DNA from: Tillus elongatus
Lineage: Eukaryota; Arthropoda; Insecta; Coleoptera; Cleridae
DNA length: 64,000 nt
Assembly: GCA_964006375.1 (NCBI GenBank)
Contig: OZ023262.1
Span: 200,904,778-200,968,777 of the forward strand
Direction: 5' to 3'
Positions within the stretch are counted from its first letter, which is position 1; every line of letters starts with the position of its first letter. The position numbers and the translations under genes are program-made. The notes under the pieces are model-generated. The model made no database searches. It saw nothing but the letters and a program-made list of their open reading frames with translations, and was not told the origin of the DNA. Shown here piece after piece: positions 23,950 to 38,847 of this stretch.

Positions 23950-25745
23950 ATTGCACTGAATATAGACGGGGCGGGGCGTTCGACAACACCCTTCTTTTAC
24001 CTATTATAAAATCTGTGGAAAACAGGGGGATCCAATCGGATTTGCCGATGGATCTCCAACATGTTGGAACATAGGGACATAATATAAGCCTCAGTCAACC
24101 AGGAAACCGCTGAAGTGCGGGCTACGCGAGGATGCCCGTAGAGAGGGCCTCTGAAGTGGTGCCTAGTAGTGGACGAACTCCTGTGGGATCTAAACGACGT
24201 AGGTTACATAGCTGTAGGCTATTGACATGAGATAACTATTATAAAATCTGGAAAGTTTGGAGGCACCATCTCAGAGACGATGCACAGAGTCCTAAAACTT
24301 GTAGAAAAATAGTGCGGAAAAGAGGTAAATCCGCTAAAAACCTCTATCGTGCCACTCACAAGGAAAATAAACCAGGGAGGGCACAAACAGGTGTGCCTGT
24401 ATGACACTTCAATCGCAAGTGTCCCGATGGCCAGGTATCTAGCGGTAACCCTAGATAGCACATTGACATTTATACCGCACTTGGAGAGGATAACTTATAA
24501 AGCTACAAGGGTCATATGGACCTGCCGGAGAATGTTTTCTAAAAAAATGGCGACTATCACCACGCATGACCCATTGGATATACCTGAGAATTGTTAGACC
24601 CATCATCACGTATACATCATTAGTGTGGTGGGATAAAATATACACACAACATTGCATGAAAAACTAAGCAAGGTACAGAGAATGGCCTGCCTGAGCATTA
24701 CTGGGGCGAAGGCAACGACGCTCACAGCGGCTATGGAGACCATACTGAACCTGCATCCACTACATCTAGGTATGGAGGCGATCACAATGGCGTATAAACT
24801 GAAGATCAACCCAGATAAGGGAAATTCGCGGCATCGTTACAGCAACATCCTAAGAACAATAGATGATAACCACACTCTGAGTATGACCTTAGACAGGGTA
24901 AAGAAAACCTATCGCACAACTATACCGTAGGAGATAATTATCCTGACTCGAGAAGACTGGATAGATTGGAACAACCCAAAGCTCAATGGAACTGTATATT
25001 TTACTAACAGGACCAAAAAAGAAGACGGAGGAGGATAAGTATATACAGAAGCACCAGACTGAGATGCAGGATAGCTGTCAGCTTGAGTAGGTATGCAACC
25101 GTATTTTAGACAGAAACACTAGCCATAATGATGTGTGCACAAATGCTACTGGAGAGAAATTACAGAGGCATGAGTGTCTTCATAGCTACTGATAACGAAA
25201 ATCTCCTAAAGGCGCTGGAGGTATTATTGCATCCGGCTGGCGGCAAGCAATATCGTCAAGATGATCTGTATACCTACGCACGCCAATATAAAGGACAACG
25301 TGGTAGCAGACCAGCTCGCAAAAGAATAGTGAGCCGGGCCTCGGAACGGGCCACAACCATACTGCGGGGTTGCATATGAAACCGCAAGACATGAAATTGC
25401 GACGGTGCGGCAACGGTGGCATCTGGATTACTGACTCACTCAATACTGGAACAAATCTCCCAGACAAAGGAATGGAAAAGACCTCCTAGGGGAAATATCC
25501 AGCCAATGAGCAAAAGGTCTGCTCAAGCTGTGCAGGAAAGAACTAAAACTATTGACAAAACTGATAACGGATCACTGTCAAATGAAGAAACGCCTTTATA
25601 CGTTGGTACTGACTCAGACCCAATGTGTAGATGGTGCGGAGAAGAGGTGAAAACTCAACTACATATAATGTGCCACTGCGAGGCATTTATAGAATCGCGG
25701 CACAGGTTACTAGTGAACGAAAAGGTTAACTTATAAGCGCTAAAG
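23950..25745 (+). pseudogene. Degraded LOA-like LINE (RT and RNase H) relic
   Basis: RT traces start with an IDGA-like motif near 23958. WISNMLEHRD and RATRGCP follow, then TSIVPLTRKINQGG, ARYLAVTLDSTLTFIPHLE (a KYLGV-like block at about 24432-24488), KVQRMACLSITGAKATT and a C-terminal finger DPMCRWCGEEVKTQLHIMCH (about 25618-25678). RNase H traces such as ANIKDNVVADQLAKE are in other frames. Layout and residues parallel ORF2 of the intact LOA element at 10757, so it is an older relative. Many stops and frameshifts make it inactive, and no 5' region or target duplication was found. Confidence 0.8.
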
Positions 25746-26164
25746 GCTACTCACTAAAGGATAATACTGGACTTTGTCAAAGAAACGAGCCTCCTAGATT
25801 GTAGGGTGAATTCTGAGGACACAAAAGGCCAGAGAGGCCGCGGTGCAGGGACTTAAAAGTGCACCACCCCTGTATAATAATAATAACCGGTTTCCTTACG
25901 ATGCGGCCACTTTTGGTTCTCACCTTACCGCCCATTTCAAAATTATCCAAGCCTGTTTCGTGTGGTATGGCAGCACTGTCCATTTTGGAACTCTTGCAAG
26001 CCTGTCTCATCTGGTATGACCCTTTTATTCCATCTAGAAGATACGCTTAGGTATCATGGTAGCCTCCCTTCAGAGTATGGTTCACTCCTCTGGAAGCTAT
26101 TGACGTTAGGCTTTAAAAACTACCTATTCCGCCTGTATTCCGAATTTTCCACCTTCACTGAATA
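25746..26164. other. Unassigned
   Basis: Non-coding by eye. It joins the LINE relic to a Ty3/gypsy fragment. Confidence 0.3.
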
Positions 26165-26345
26165 GTCCCTGGTCCCCACATCCAGTTTCCACTCCCTTTT
26201 CCTTTCCTTAAACAAAATCTGCTGCCCAACCTCTAAATCTGCAAGTCTTCTAGCTGTAGGGACATAATACTGTTTCTGCTTTTTCTTATTTAATTCAAAC
26301 GCAGATGTAACACTTTTCTTTAAATATAGAGGTTTTAAGGGTGTA
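26165..26345 (-). pseudogene. Ty3/gypsy integrase C-terminal fragment
   Basis: The minus strand reads SAFELNKKKQKQYYVPTARR, then LADLEVGQQILFKERKREWK, which is the typical region after the integrase core of Ty3/gypsy pol polyproteins (QKxYYD...L.VGQ.V pattern). It is short and open over its length, with no adjacent LTR. It is probably part of the same dead element as the integrase core at 27112-27330, which is in the opposite orientation. Confidence 0.65.
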
Positions 26346-26566
26346 TTTTCAACTGACAGATACGTTATAAACTTTCTCCCATAAATAACACAAACGCACC
26401 GGGCAAATTATCCTCTGTTATTGAGTTTTAATCAAGTACAGCCAAAAATGGTTCTGCACTGCTTTGACAAGCCTGAATAAATAAGGCCGAAACATTAAAA
26501 ATTACACCAAAAAGCTAGCCACTCTTGTTTCCTTTCGATGGCATCCACGGTTTTTACGAAAAAATG

Positions 26567-27017
<451 letters not shown>

Positions 27018-27111
27018 TAAAGACATATTCAGTGGTTTTTATCAAAATTGTTGATCCTATCAAAATGAAATAAGTACCTTTTTGGTGCAATTTTTAATGC
27101 CTGTTGATTTC

Positions 27112-27330
27112 TCTACTCTTCTTGGGCAGAAAGTTGGCATAGACTTTATGTCGGTGAAGTCATAAATTTTAGTGATGGTAGCCTATTTTAATAAACTCGT
27201 GGTAATAAACAAACTATCCACTAGGCCTGTTACCAGTGTTATCTCAAGTTTAAAGAATGTTTTCAAACTAGCGGGACCGTCTTTTGAAATATTTTCTGAT
27301 AATGGACCTGCTTTCAGCTCCTGAGAACTC
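27112..27330 (+). pseudogene. Ty3/gypsy integrase core fragment
   Basis: The frame reads KVGIDFMSVKS, a stop, ILVMVAYFNKLVVIN, then SVISSLKNVFKLAG and IFSDNGPAFSS. The VGIDFM and FSDNGPAFSS blocks carry the first and second catalytic Asp of a retroviral-type integrase. A stop and the missing third acidic residue make it a relic. Confidence 0.75.
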
Positions 27331-28164
27331 TAATTTTGGTGCTTAATTTTTGATCACTCTTTTTCTATTGATAAATAATCATTGACCCCATCCCCTTAAT
27401 CGAAGAAATTTATTTATCTCACTATTTCATTGCAAGAAGCAAGCTCAATGTGTGTCCCAAATTTTGTTAAAATATAATATAGGGTTCTGAAATTATTATA
27501 GAAAAAGTGTTTGTCACCTTGCACACCTCGTATCTCGAAAACGAAGCTTAATTGTCAAATCTTCATATTTATACTTCTCTTCTCAAAATTAATCAAAGGA
27601 CATGTTCCTGAATTTTCTGCACGTGGTTAGAAAATACCCATATTCACATAGAGGAAGTTTTATTTGCAAAAAGGAAAACTTACAGAACTCAAGATCAGAA
27701 ATATTTGTGGTTTTTGAACAACTTAAATTATGCGTTAAGTTTAAAAACTTGCATGTTGAAACGGACAACTGTTCATGAAGTGCTATATGTATACAAGTTT
27801 TCACTGAAAATAAGGTGTGTCAGCGACTGGTAAAGCTGCAAAAGTATTAACTAGGCCACCATTTATAGTTGTTATAGCGGCATATAAATATTTTTAATTT
27901 TCTTCTGCTTGACGATATTGTAAAGGCGAAACTAACTGCATAGAAAATAGGCAGCTGATGAGCAGCAGCAGTAAGCAAGAAGTAGTGGTGCAAAAGAGCA
28001 TTACTATTCCAAAAATGTGAACGTGCAAAAATTCAACCAGCATAGTGCCCAAAGTTACTCTTATTTTGCCTTACATTTGTGAAGCAAAAGACACATCCCC
28101 ACTGTTTTTATTTAGTATGAAATGTTTTCACTGGTTAATTAGCAACCACTAATGCTAAATTTCC
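27331..28164. other. No gene seen
   Basis: AT-rich; no supported feature. Confidence 0.35.
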
Positions 28165-28290
28165 AATTTATAGCTTCGGTCGTTCAATGGTACATATGTG
28201 CTTCTTGGGCCCAGCGTCTTGGGTTTGTATCCCAAACCCAGAGCTTGGGTTGATTAAGCTTTTTCAATACTTGTTGTGACGTGTGTCTTT
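28165..28290 (+). repeat. Possible diverged SINE head
   Basis: CTTCGGTCGTTCAATGGTAC resembles the SINE A-box region (compare 20094-20109), and AAGCTTTTTCAATACTTGTT resembles the sequence after the B box. The middle is unlike the other copies, with a TTGGGTTTG / CAAACCCA inverted pair instead. Weakly supported. Confidence 0.35.
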
Positions 28291-29167
28291 TCTCTAACGA
28301 GTTCTTGCGCTTTGAATTTCTATTGGTCTTCTTTTTTGCTATCTAATGTGCGGGCGCCAGGGTCAAGATTGTTCATTAGAGGCAGATGATGCGCTGCCAG
28401 AGGGGTTTACCTACTGGTTACAGCTAACTACTAAGTTTCCGGCTGTTATGCAACTTATGCCAGCATATTTTATTGAATATATTCGAGTCCGACTGAGTCT
28501 TAGGGGAAAATGGCCTCTATCACTTTCTTAGTTGGTCTTGTTTGTTCTATTTGGACAGGGAGGTAGGGCTTAATCATCCGTTGTCTATTTACATTATATA
28601 TTTACACTTGATTATAGGTGAATATTTCACAGCTTAAATTGATTCTTAGATAAACTAAAATATTAATTGCTTTCGCAAAAATGTATAACAAAGGTACGTA
28701 AGCGGTGGTCGACGAAGCGAGAAAAAGATATGTGCTGTAACTAACATTTTGAAGCATGACAATCAAAATAATATAACAATCAAATTTCAAACGGCAACCG
28801 AACGCCATGGCTAAACAAACGCGAGACTTTCACTGGTGTCGCAGAAGAGCTCTCGGCACGGACCATTCTCTTTCCCGTTCTTCACAGCAGCTGTCTCTCC
28901 GCCGACATTTTTACGTGCAGGTGAGTTTTACCGCCGGCTAGGGTTGCGCTGTCCGCAGTGCTGAAATCTCGACGACCCGGGGCCTTTGAAACGATACAAA
29001 ATGATTTTTTTCAATTATAATTTTTGAGCATCAGAAAGATATTTTCCTAGAGTAAGATAAACAACTGAAATACCTGGCGAAATTTTCAAATAAAATAGTT
29101 AACCTAATTATCCAAAATTTTACTATTAATTTTTTCTAACACTGAATCATGTCCTTTAAAATCACTG
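28291..29167. other. Unassigned, with a locally GC-richer stretch
   Basis: 28800-28990 is less AT-rich and contains a small ORF running into a GTGAGT splice-donor-like site (28919-28924). No homology is recognised. Confidence 0.25.
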
Positions 29168-29449
29168 TCACTCACAGGCGTTGGCGTCTGCTCTGCAGTC
29201 GGCGTATCCCTTCTTGATGCTCAAGTTTCCTTTACACGGGGTCCTCCTTGCAGGTCCAAGAAGAATCGGCTGCAATCTTACAGTGGCGCCTTCTCTGGTT
29301 GTAATAGGCACCTCTTGCGGCAGCTCCATTATCGTCCGATTCGACGGGTTCTGGTAGTGAGGTAGTGATAGGGCTATATGGACTACGGCGACATCGGTTT
29401 CGGCGGCCTCAAAAACCTCGTTGTCTTTTAACAAGTCACGTAGTATGTA
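29168..29449 (-). pseudogene. 3' part of a reading frame split by mariner M5
   Basis: The minus strand reads ILRDLLKDNEVFEAAETDVA and continues through LPQEVPITTREGATVRLQP to a stop at 29168. The frame enters directly from the left end of M5. If the mariner and one TA copy are removed, this frame is continuous with the 5' part at 32800-33026. The product is not recognised and no known domain is seen in this half. Confidence 0.5.
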
Positions 29450-30857
29450 CAGGGTGGCCAATTAAGCGAGGTAAGCGGCTGTATCTCGGAAACCGTTCAC
29501 CATAGAGCTTTTGGAAAAGAATATCTTTAGTAAATGTGCCCAAGAAAAATCGTTGGAAATTATTTTCAAGTTCGTCAGATGCCCGCTAGGGGGCGTAACA
29601 CCAAGAGGAAATGGAAAAAATAGGATATCTCAGTAATATGTCCAGATAGACTGTATTGAAAATACCTGCAAATAAATGTCGTGTGTATCACGAACAATTT
29701 CTGTTGGGACTATTTTTCTCTAACTCTTCAGATAAAGTGGTGGGGGTAAGGCAAACATTGATTAGGAAAAAATGCAATATCTCTGGATCGCCTCATGGGA
29801 AAATATTGAACTAAGTGTCATTTAAAAGAGTATTTCTTTCTCTATCAACTACATTGCAAGTCATGTCTTTGTTATTGTAACTGTAATCACTAGATGGCGC
29901 TTTTTTAAAATTTAACACATTTTATGATTTTTCTCAAGAAACCTAAATACATTGATATAAATATTACTACATAGATAGAAAAAGGACTAAAGGCCAAAGC
30001 AAGTGGTGAAAATCCCAAGTCTCTATCTTTTGTTTAACCGGAGATGTTAATGAAAAACTGATACTGAAACCTAAAACAAAATATTTCATTCTCTCTGTAT
30101 GTAATTCTAAACTATAAGCACTCTAGTGTCTACTTAAATGCTCAAAGTGTCTGCCGTCACGTTCTACACACTGCTTGAGCCTATTTCGGGTAGAAAAAAC
30201 GGCAGCTTCCACTTCCGCTGTTGACAGACTACGAATTGCATTTCGGACTCTATTCTTCATATCTTCCTTGCTCGTAGGCTTTGTTTGGAAGACAATGTCC
30301 TTTATTCGTCCCCACAAATAAAAGTCTAAGCATGTTAAGTCAGGTGACCTCGCTGGCCAGGGAAATATGCTACCTCTTCCTATCTATCGGCCTGGATACG
30401 TCTAATCGAGATGTTCTCTCACATTGATGGAAAAATGTGCTGGACAACCATCGAGCTGCAGAAACACATTTTGCCTGGTTTCAAGGGGCACATCTTCCAA
30501 TAAAACTGGCAAATCATTTCTTAGAAACTCCAAGAAGAGGTTACTAGTAAGAGACTCGTCAAAGAAATAGGGTCCAATAATTGTACCTCCTATTACGCCA
30601 CACCATACATTAAGACTCCGACGTCCTTGATGTTGAACTTCTCGCATCCAGTGGGGGTTCTCAGTAGACCAATAATGCATATTATGCAAATTTACATTAC
30701 CGTCGCTATGAAAAGTAGCCTCGTCCGTTCAAAGAACTTGCGTTAAAAATTTGGATTTTCATTGATCATGTCTAAAAGCCAATGGCAATGATCCAGCCTC
30801 CGATCATAATCCTGCTCATTCAGCGCTTGATTCAAAACAATATGATAAGGGTGTAGT

Positions 30858-31588
30858 CTAAAAATCAAAATAAGTATCATTATATATTCAAGAGGACATT
30901 GTACAAAAAATATGTTTATCTGCTGACATAATAGACGCATTATGTTATCGGATTTAAGTAACATAAAGCTGTTCATTATACCACAAAGGGCGTTCACTTA
31001 AGCTAGACAGTTACGTCATCAACAATTCATAAAGCTTAACTGTTACTACGTTGAAAGTTGAACAGTTGCGGTAATTTGAATGTTGTCAATAGACTTTGAG
31101 TAAAATAGTACTCATATACCAAAAATCAACTAAATTTGAGAAAACGCACTTGTTATTTATATGCGAAGATTTTGGTGGTTGATGATGTAACTGTCTAGCT
31201 TGGGTGAACAGCCCATAGTGCGATAATGAGATTTACTATAGCACTATTGCTACTACAACGAGAAACCAAACACGAATCTTTGGCTAACTAATTCAATAAT
31301 AAAAACAAACAAACGCTACATTCACACCAATGAAATTAAGTAAACAAATGTCAGTTTCATCGTATTGCAAATAAAATCCAAATCTTTTAAGGGTCTTAAG
31401 TTTTAATGAATGCCAGCAGATAAACTTTTGTATCTTACTCGGATCATAAACGATCATTATGGTAACATGTCGTGTTACCATATCATAATTTTTACGACTG
31501 TCGTCTGATCATTTTCACAACCGCCATTATGATCCCTGTGAGATAAATAACAATAACTATTTTGAATTTTACGATATAATAAGCTTAC
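30858..31588 (-). other. Apparent 731-bp GT-AG intron in the M5 transposase
   Basis: On the minus strand the donor is ATAG|GTAAGC and the acceptor TTTTGATTTTTAG|ACTACAC. Joining the exons gives ...LKEYR-LHPYHI..., matching the continuous sequence of other family members. The intron contains a MITE at 30988-31214. Confidence 0.7.
30988..31214. mobile_element. 227-bp MITE inside the M5 intron
   Basis: It begins GGGCGTTCACTTAAGCTAGA and ends with the inverse TCTAGCTTGGGTGAACAGCC plus C. The termini pair for about 37 bp, through CAGTTACGTCATCAAC. It is non-coding and no target duplication could be resolved. Confidence 0.8.
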
Positions 31589-32799
31589 CTATACTCTTTT
31601 AAAATAGTTTGGATGGTGGTCCGTGATATTCCCAAGTCAAGATGCAATGTGCTTGTGCTAACATGAGGATTAAATTCTATATATGCCAAAACATTGATAA
31701 TATTTTCTTCAGTTCTGTCAAAACGGCGTCTCCGCAGCGCCGGTCCGCTTAAGCTTCCAGTTTCACGTATGTTTTGCACCAAGCGAGGAAAAACTCTTCT
31801 GTTGTAATGGTGGCGATACGGATACCGCATTGCATACACTCTTTCAGCAACTGCCGCATTTTGAAAGCACTCAAAGTAAACACCAATCAAATTAACGGCT
31901 TCATCATTTGTAAACAACATTTTTATATTTAAATTATACACGAAAGAACTCAGAGTAACTAATTCGACGTTTCTTTAAAGTTTTCTCTTTTTTCCAAAGC
32001 CTACCTATTTCAGTTTTAGAGTATAATTATTGGACCGAACGAATAAGTTATAATTGCGTTAGGAATGCGTAAATAAGTCTTATTTTTAACAAAAAACTAT
32101 AAAACTATATTTGCAAATTAAAAAATTTCTGTTTTCAATCTTTAAATTAGTCAATGCTGAAAGTATTTTGTTTAAATTCCAGTTTTCTTAGTTTTTCATT
32201 AATATCTCCAGCTAAACAAAAGATAGAGACTTGGGATTTTCACCGCTTGCTTTGGCCTTTAGTCCTCTTTCTATTTATGTAGTAATATTGATATCATTGT
32301 ATTTAGGTTTCTTGAGAAAAATCATAAAATATGTTAAATTTTTAAAAAGCGCCATCTAGTGATTACAGTAACAATAACAAAGACATGGATTGCAATGCAG
32401 TTGATAGAGAAAGAAATACTCTTTTAAATGACACTTAGTTCAATATTTTCCCATGAGGAGATCCAGAGATATTGCATTTTTTCCTAATCAATGTTTGCCT
32501 TACCCCCACCACTTTATCTGAAGAGTTAGAGAAAAATAGTCTCAACAGAAATTGTTCGTGATACACACGACATTTATTTGCAGGTATTTTTAATACAGTC
32601 TATCTGGACATATTACTGAGATATCCTATTTTTTCCATTTCCTCTTGGTGTTACGCCCCCTAGCGGGCATCTGACGAACTTGAAAATAATTTCCAACGAT
32701 TTCCCTTGGCCACATTTACTAAAGATATTTTTTCCACAAAGCTCTATGGTAAACGGTTTCCGAGATATAGCCGCTTACCTCGCTTAATTGGCCACCCGG

Positions 32800-33026
32800 T
32801 ACATCTGTTCGCCTTGGAGTTGACATTGTGTAAATTTACTTTGTACAGCCACCTCTTTATGGTGGTGAAATGGGCATTCTCTAGACATAATGCCCGGTTT
32901 CCCACAAAGGGAGCAAAACAATTTTACTGGTTTCTTGCAATTGTAACATGTGTCCAAACCTCCAGCATAACTGTTACTCTTTAGAAAGCAATGAATATAA
33001 TCCGGCGGAAGCTGTTCTTCTAACAT
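32800..33026 (-). pseudogene. 5' part of a split ORF with degenerate CCHC-like knuckles
   Basis: From ATG at 33026 the minus strand reads MLEEQLPPDYIHCFL, then TCYNCKKPVKLFCSLCGKPG and IMSRECPFHHHKE, up to EQMY at the M5 insertion. The cysteines resemble two zinc knuckles (CX2C...C), but the expected Gly-His positions are missing or substituted (GIM where GHM is usual). It could be a retroelement Gag or a nucleic-acid-binding host gene. The frame continues at 29449 if M5 is removed. Confidence 0.5.
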
Positions 33027-33084
33027 GGCTTGAATTTATTTAGTTTTTGCAATAAAAAATCTTATATTCGACACGTCACACTGT

Positions 33085-33325
33085 AAATTTTTCATCTACT
33101 CAGCTTGTGGCATTGTGTTGGAGTAAATTTAATCTTGGCACGTTCCGCCCTTTAGAAACCGTCGGTCTCGGGTAATATGTTGAGCACTTTGAAGACCCTT
33201 ACCTTCCTTAAAAATGGAAGCGTTTAGACCAATTTTCTATAATGATATAGTGAAACTTCTTCCTGGCATCCATTATTAGCCTGAGTCGCGCAAATAATCC
33301 GAAGCTAAAGAAACAAAACACATAC
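33085..33325 (+). repeat. SINE copy 5, diverged, no tRNA head
   Basis: Recognisable segments are GCTTGTGGCATTGTGTTGGA, GGCACGTTCCGCCCTTTAGA and TGAGTCGCGCAAATAAT, followed by AAAGAAACAAAACACA. It has lost the A and B boxes. Confidence 0.65.
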
Positions 33326-35984
<2,659 letters not shown>

Positions 35985-36057
<73 letters not shown>

Positions 36058-36205
36058 CATACAAACATATAAACATTTTAACGAGCCTTGGTTTTGGGTT
36101 CTAGGGCCCAAACTCCCGCTTAGAAAGGTTTTCAAAAGCTTTTAATCATAACCTCTCTATTAACGATTTTTTCTTAACGAAAATTCGCTAATAATTGTAC
36201 ATTTA
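35985..36205 (-). repeat. Repeat family A, minus-oriented, with (TA)n
   Basis: (TA)n fills about 35991-36053. To its right, GGGTTCTAGGGCCCAAACTC and ACGAAAATTCGCTAATAATT are the inverse of the family-A pre-array block and hairpin. Confidence 0.65.
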
Positions 36206-36485
36206 AATCGCGAAACAAATTAAAATAGTGCTGCAAATTGAATCATAACTTCCACATAGCTGTGATAATCTACTGTCTTCAGAAAAGCCTTCTCATGGAA
36301 TCAATTTAGGGTCCATGACTTGACCATAAAGAAAATCTTCGTATTCCTGTACCCGAAAACTTCTGAAACGTTATATTACTCGAGTTTTAACGAAGAAATG
36401 TCGATTTTTCAAGCGATCTTACCCAAAAACAATTCGAACCGTTCCATTGTCGGTGTTTCTTAGGCTTTAAATTTTTTTTACAAAA
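36206..36485. other. Unassigned
   Basis: No feature supported. Confidence 0.3.
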
Positions 36486-38847
36486 ATATTTTAAATAGAA
36501 CATGGTGATTTTCATTATATTTTTGAATTCTACATTGAATTTGAGATAAATTGTTACTAGTATACCATATGTGAAAAATCAACCGTTTTCGAAATTTTGG
36601 ATTTTTTAAAAAAATGTCGCGAAAACCAAGGTGGACATTGCACGCTATTTCTCTGTGGAAATACAACTCAGAAAACTCAGTTTTTGTACAGATGACTCTT
36701 AGATTAGCACATAAATGACACGTTTGATAGCGTTTCTTTCAAATATACAGGGTGATGAGAATTAACCGTGGTAAAATTGAAATCACAATTACTCGTTTAT
36801 TTCAAATAGAACATCCTATATTTTATGAGCTATTTCGGTTCGCATCCGATTTCTCTTTCAGAGTGTATTAGCATTCCCTCTACCCAATTACCCCTGTTTC
36901 CCGAATATTTCAATTTTATTGGATTCACTTAATTCAAATTGTCACAATAGATTTAAAGTAGGCTTTGAAACTTGATAATATGCTTGTTGACGCCTACACG
37001 TCAAGTCCCACCTGCTACAAATGCGAACATAACATTTTCTGGGCCTTCTCGCGCAAAAAAAAAGAGAACACTTAGTATTTGCATCCAAATCGCTCCATTT
37101 CCCTTATTTAGTTCTGTTAGATCAATGTGTTGTCAACTAACGTGTAAAATTAAAATACAACTCAACAATACAGGTAGTTATTTATTATAAATGAGTACAG
37201 AACTTAACTAATAGCTCGTGGAAAACTTAAACACAAAAACATATAAAAAAATTGTAGAACTTATATGAAATGATCAAAATTACCCCCACTGACATGGGGG
37301 CATTTTGTTATTCGTCCCATAATGTTATCGTTCGTAGCGTTTCTGATTTGTCTCGAATTCAGTGAATTGAAGGCACGTAAAACTCTACCTACCACGTCTT
37401 ATTTTGTGGTGGCAGGTCTTGGTGAACTTTATTTTTGATGTAGCCCCAGATGCTTGCATCCAGGGGCGTTAAGTCAAGGGACCATGGTGGCCATCTACGT
37501 GGGCCGTTATTGGCAATCCACCTGTCTTCAAAATGTTGGTGCAAAAAATCATGAGCTAAACGAAAATTGTGGCGCGGTGTTCCGCCTAGCTGATACCAGC
37601 TTATTCTAGCTTCTTCTGAACTTAATTTGTTGAGAGACACTAGAATCACTTCGTGCAAAATATCATTATAACTCACACTAGTGAGATTTTCATTGTACAT
37701 TTTAATCCCAAATATCTTATCGTTCGTCTTGGGAATAGTTGATCCTGGTAACATTGGGATTATGTATGCCATTTTTGGAGAACTACGCCTCATCCCGCTA
37801 AATAATTATCTTGCAGAAATTCTCATCTTTTTGTGTTTTCAGTAGGAACTATTCACAGAACTCAACACGTCTAGGAAGATAGTTTAGTTGCAAACAATGT
37901 ATCGGGTGGTAAGAAAAGTGTGTCCAATTATGCTTTTTCTAAATTCCGTGAGTCGTTCTCATTGACAAGCGTAATTCTTTTACGCAATCCCTGCTGGATG
38001 CCTTGGGGTCAGCAACAAAAAATGCCAATACGTTCACTTCGTTTACCTCGTAATCGACGAGTGGCTTACGCTTCTGTACTTTTGAGCGAAAGCCTCCATG
38101 CTGTAGATAATTTTGCAGCAACCTCTTTATCATGTTGTGGCTGGGTTTCGGATTATTCGGGTACTTTTCTGCAAATGCACGACATGTTCGGCCCACAAAT
38201 TGTTGGCATTCACCATAGATAATTAGGAGCTCCAAAAAATCGTCGTTTGTGTACTGCAAATTTGTCATTCCTGCACCGCATTGACTGATACTATCTCGAC
38301 TTTTATGACAATAAATTCAGCTTGACGCTCTTTTGACATGTAGACGTCAACAAGTATATTATCAAGTTCCAAAGCCTACTTAAAATCTATTGTGACAATT
38401 TGAATAAAGTGAATCCAATAAAATTTAAATATCCGAGAAACGGTGGTATTTGGTTATAGGGAATGCTAATACACGCTAAAAGGGAAACCGGATGTGAACC
38501 GAAATATAGGGTGTTCTATTTGAAATAAGCGAATAATTGTGATTTCAATTTTACCAAATGGCACGGCTAATTCTCATCTCCCTGTATATTTAAAAGAAAC
38601 GCTATCAAACGTGCCGTTTATCTGTCAATCTGAGGGTCATCTGTACAAAAACTGAGTCTTCCCTCTCAATTTCCACAGAGAGATAGCGTACAACATTCAC
38701 CTTGGTTTTCGCGAGAATTTAAAAAACAATCGAAAAATTTCGAAAACGGTTGATTTTTCACATATGGTATATAAGTAATAATTTATCTCAAATTCAATGT
38801 ATAATTCGAAAATACAATGAAAATCACCATCTTCTATTTAAAATAAG
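36486..38847. mobile_element. Mariner M6 within a larger palindrome
   Basis: An inner element (36748-38584) has the usual mariner end CAGGGTGATGAGAATTA and its inverse (TAATTCTCATCTCCCTG), with TA at both borders. The inverted similarity does not stop there. A further ~260 bp on each side also pairs, for example GCGTTTCTTTCAAATATA and AGGTGGACATTGCACGC-type segments, reaching about 36486 and 38847. Either the true termini are the outer ones, or a mariner landed in the centre of an existing palindromic element. The transposase lies on the minus strand. Confidence 0.75.
37389..38268 (-). pseudogene. Mariner transposase of M6, decayed
   Basis: The DUF4817-type N-terminus is readable as YTNDDFLELLIIYGECQQFV and HNMIKRLLQNYLQHGGFRSK (38268-37939). 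The middle is frame-broken. The C-terminal part begins near 37650 with SWYQLGGTPRHNF, where the second catalytic Asp has become Leu (QLGG for QQDGA). It continues with FLHQHFEDRWI and WSLDLTPLDASIWGYIKNK, which keeps the third-Asp block, and stops at 37389. The first-Asp block is not recognisable. Inactive. Confidence 0.82.

Larger units (their letters stand above)
30123..31941 (-). pseudogene. Mariner transposase of M5, two exons, decayed
   Basis: Exon 1 (31941-31589) encodes a DUF4817-type N-terminus: MLFTNDEAVNLIGVYFEC, YNRRVFPRLVQNIRETGSL and a TTIQTILKEYR end. Exon 2 (30857-30123) continues in register with LHPYHIVLNQALNEQDYDRR if the intron between is removed. It then shows a TDEATF first-Asp block, HNMHYWSTENPHW, LNVWCGVIGGTIIGPYFFD, FLQLDGCPAHF (second Asp) and PARSPDLTCLDFYLWG (third Asp), ending FEHLSRH. 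A one-base frameshift and a stop lie before the first Asp, and stops also fall after REHLD and in the GR*IG stretch, so it is inactive. Family members cut and paste at TA. Confidence 0.85.
29450..32799. mobile_element. Mariner element M5 with ~0.6-kb inverted repeats
   Basis: It is flanked by TA at 29448-29449 and 32800-32801. The left end is CAGGGTGGCCAATTAAGCG and the right end its near-inverse CGCTTAATTGGCCACCCGG. The inverted repeats extend about 620 bp (to about 30075, and from about 32185), sharing for example GATGCCCGCTAGGGGGCGTA and AAGCAAGTGGTGAAAATCCC. A decayed transposase lies on the minus strand. It is inserted inside a reading frame. Confidence 0.9.

Noticed and set aside
32784..32799. 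ORF end RVAN at the 5' part of the split frame
   Set aside because: These residues come from the mariner inverted repeat, so the frame was ended at the TA border.
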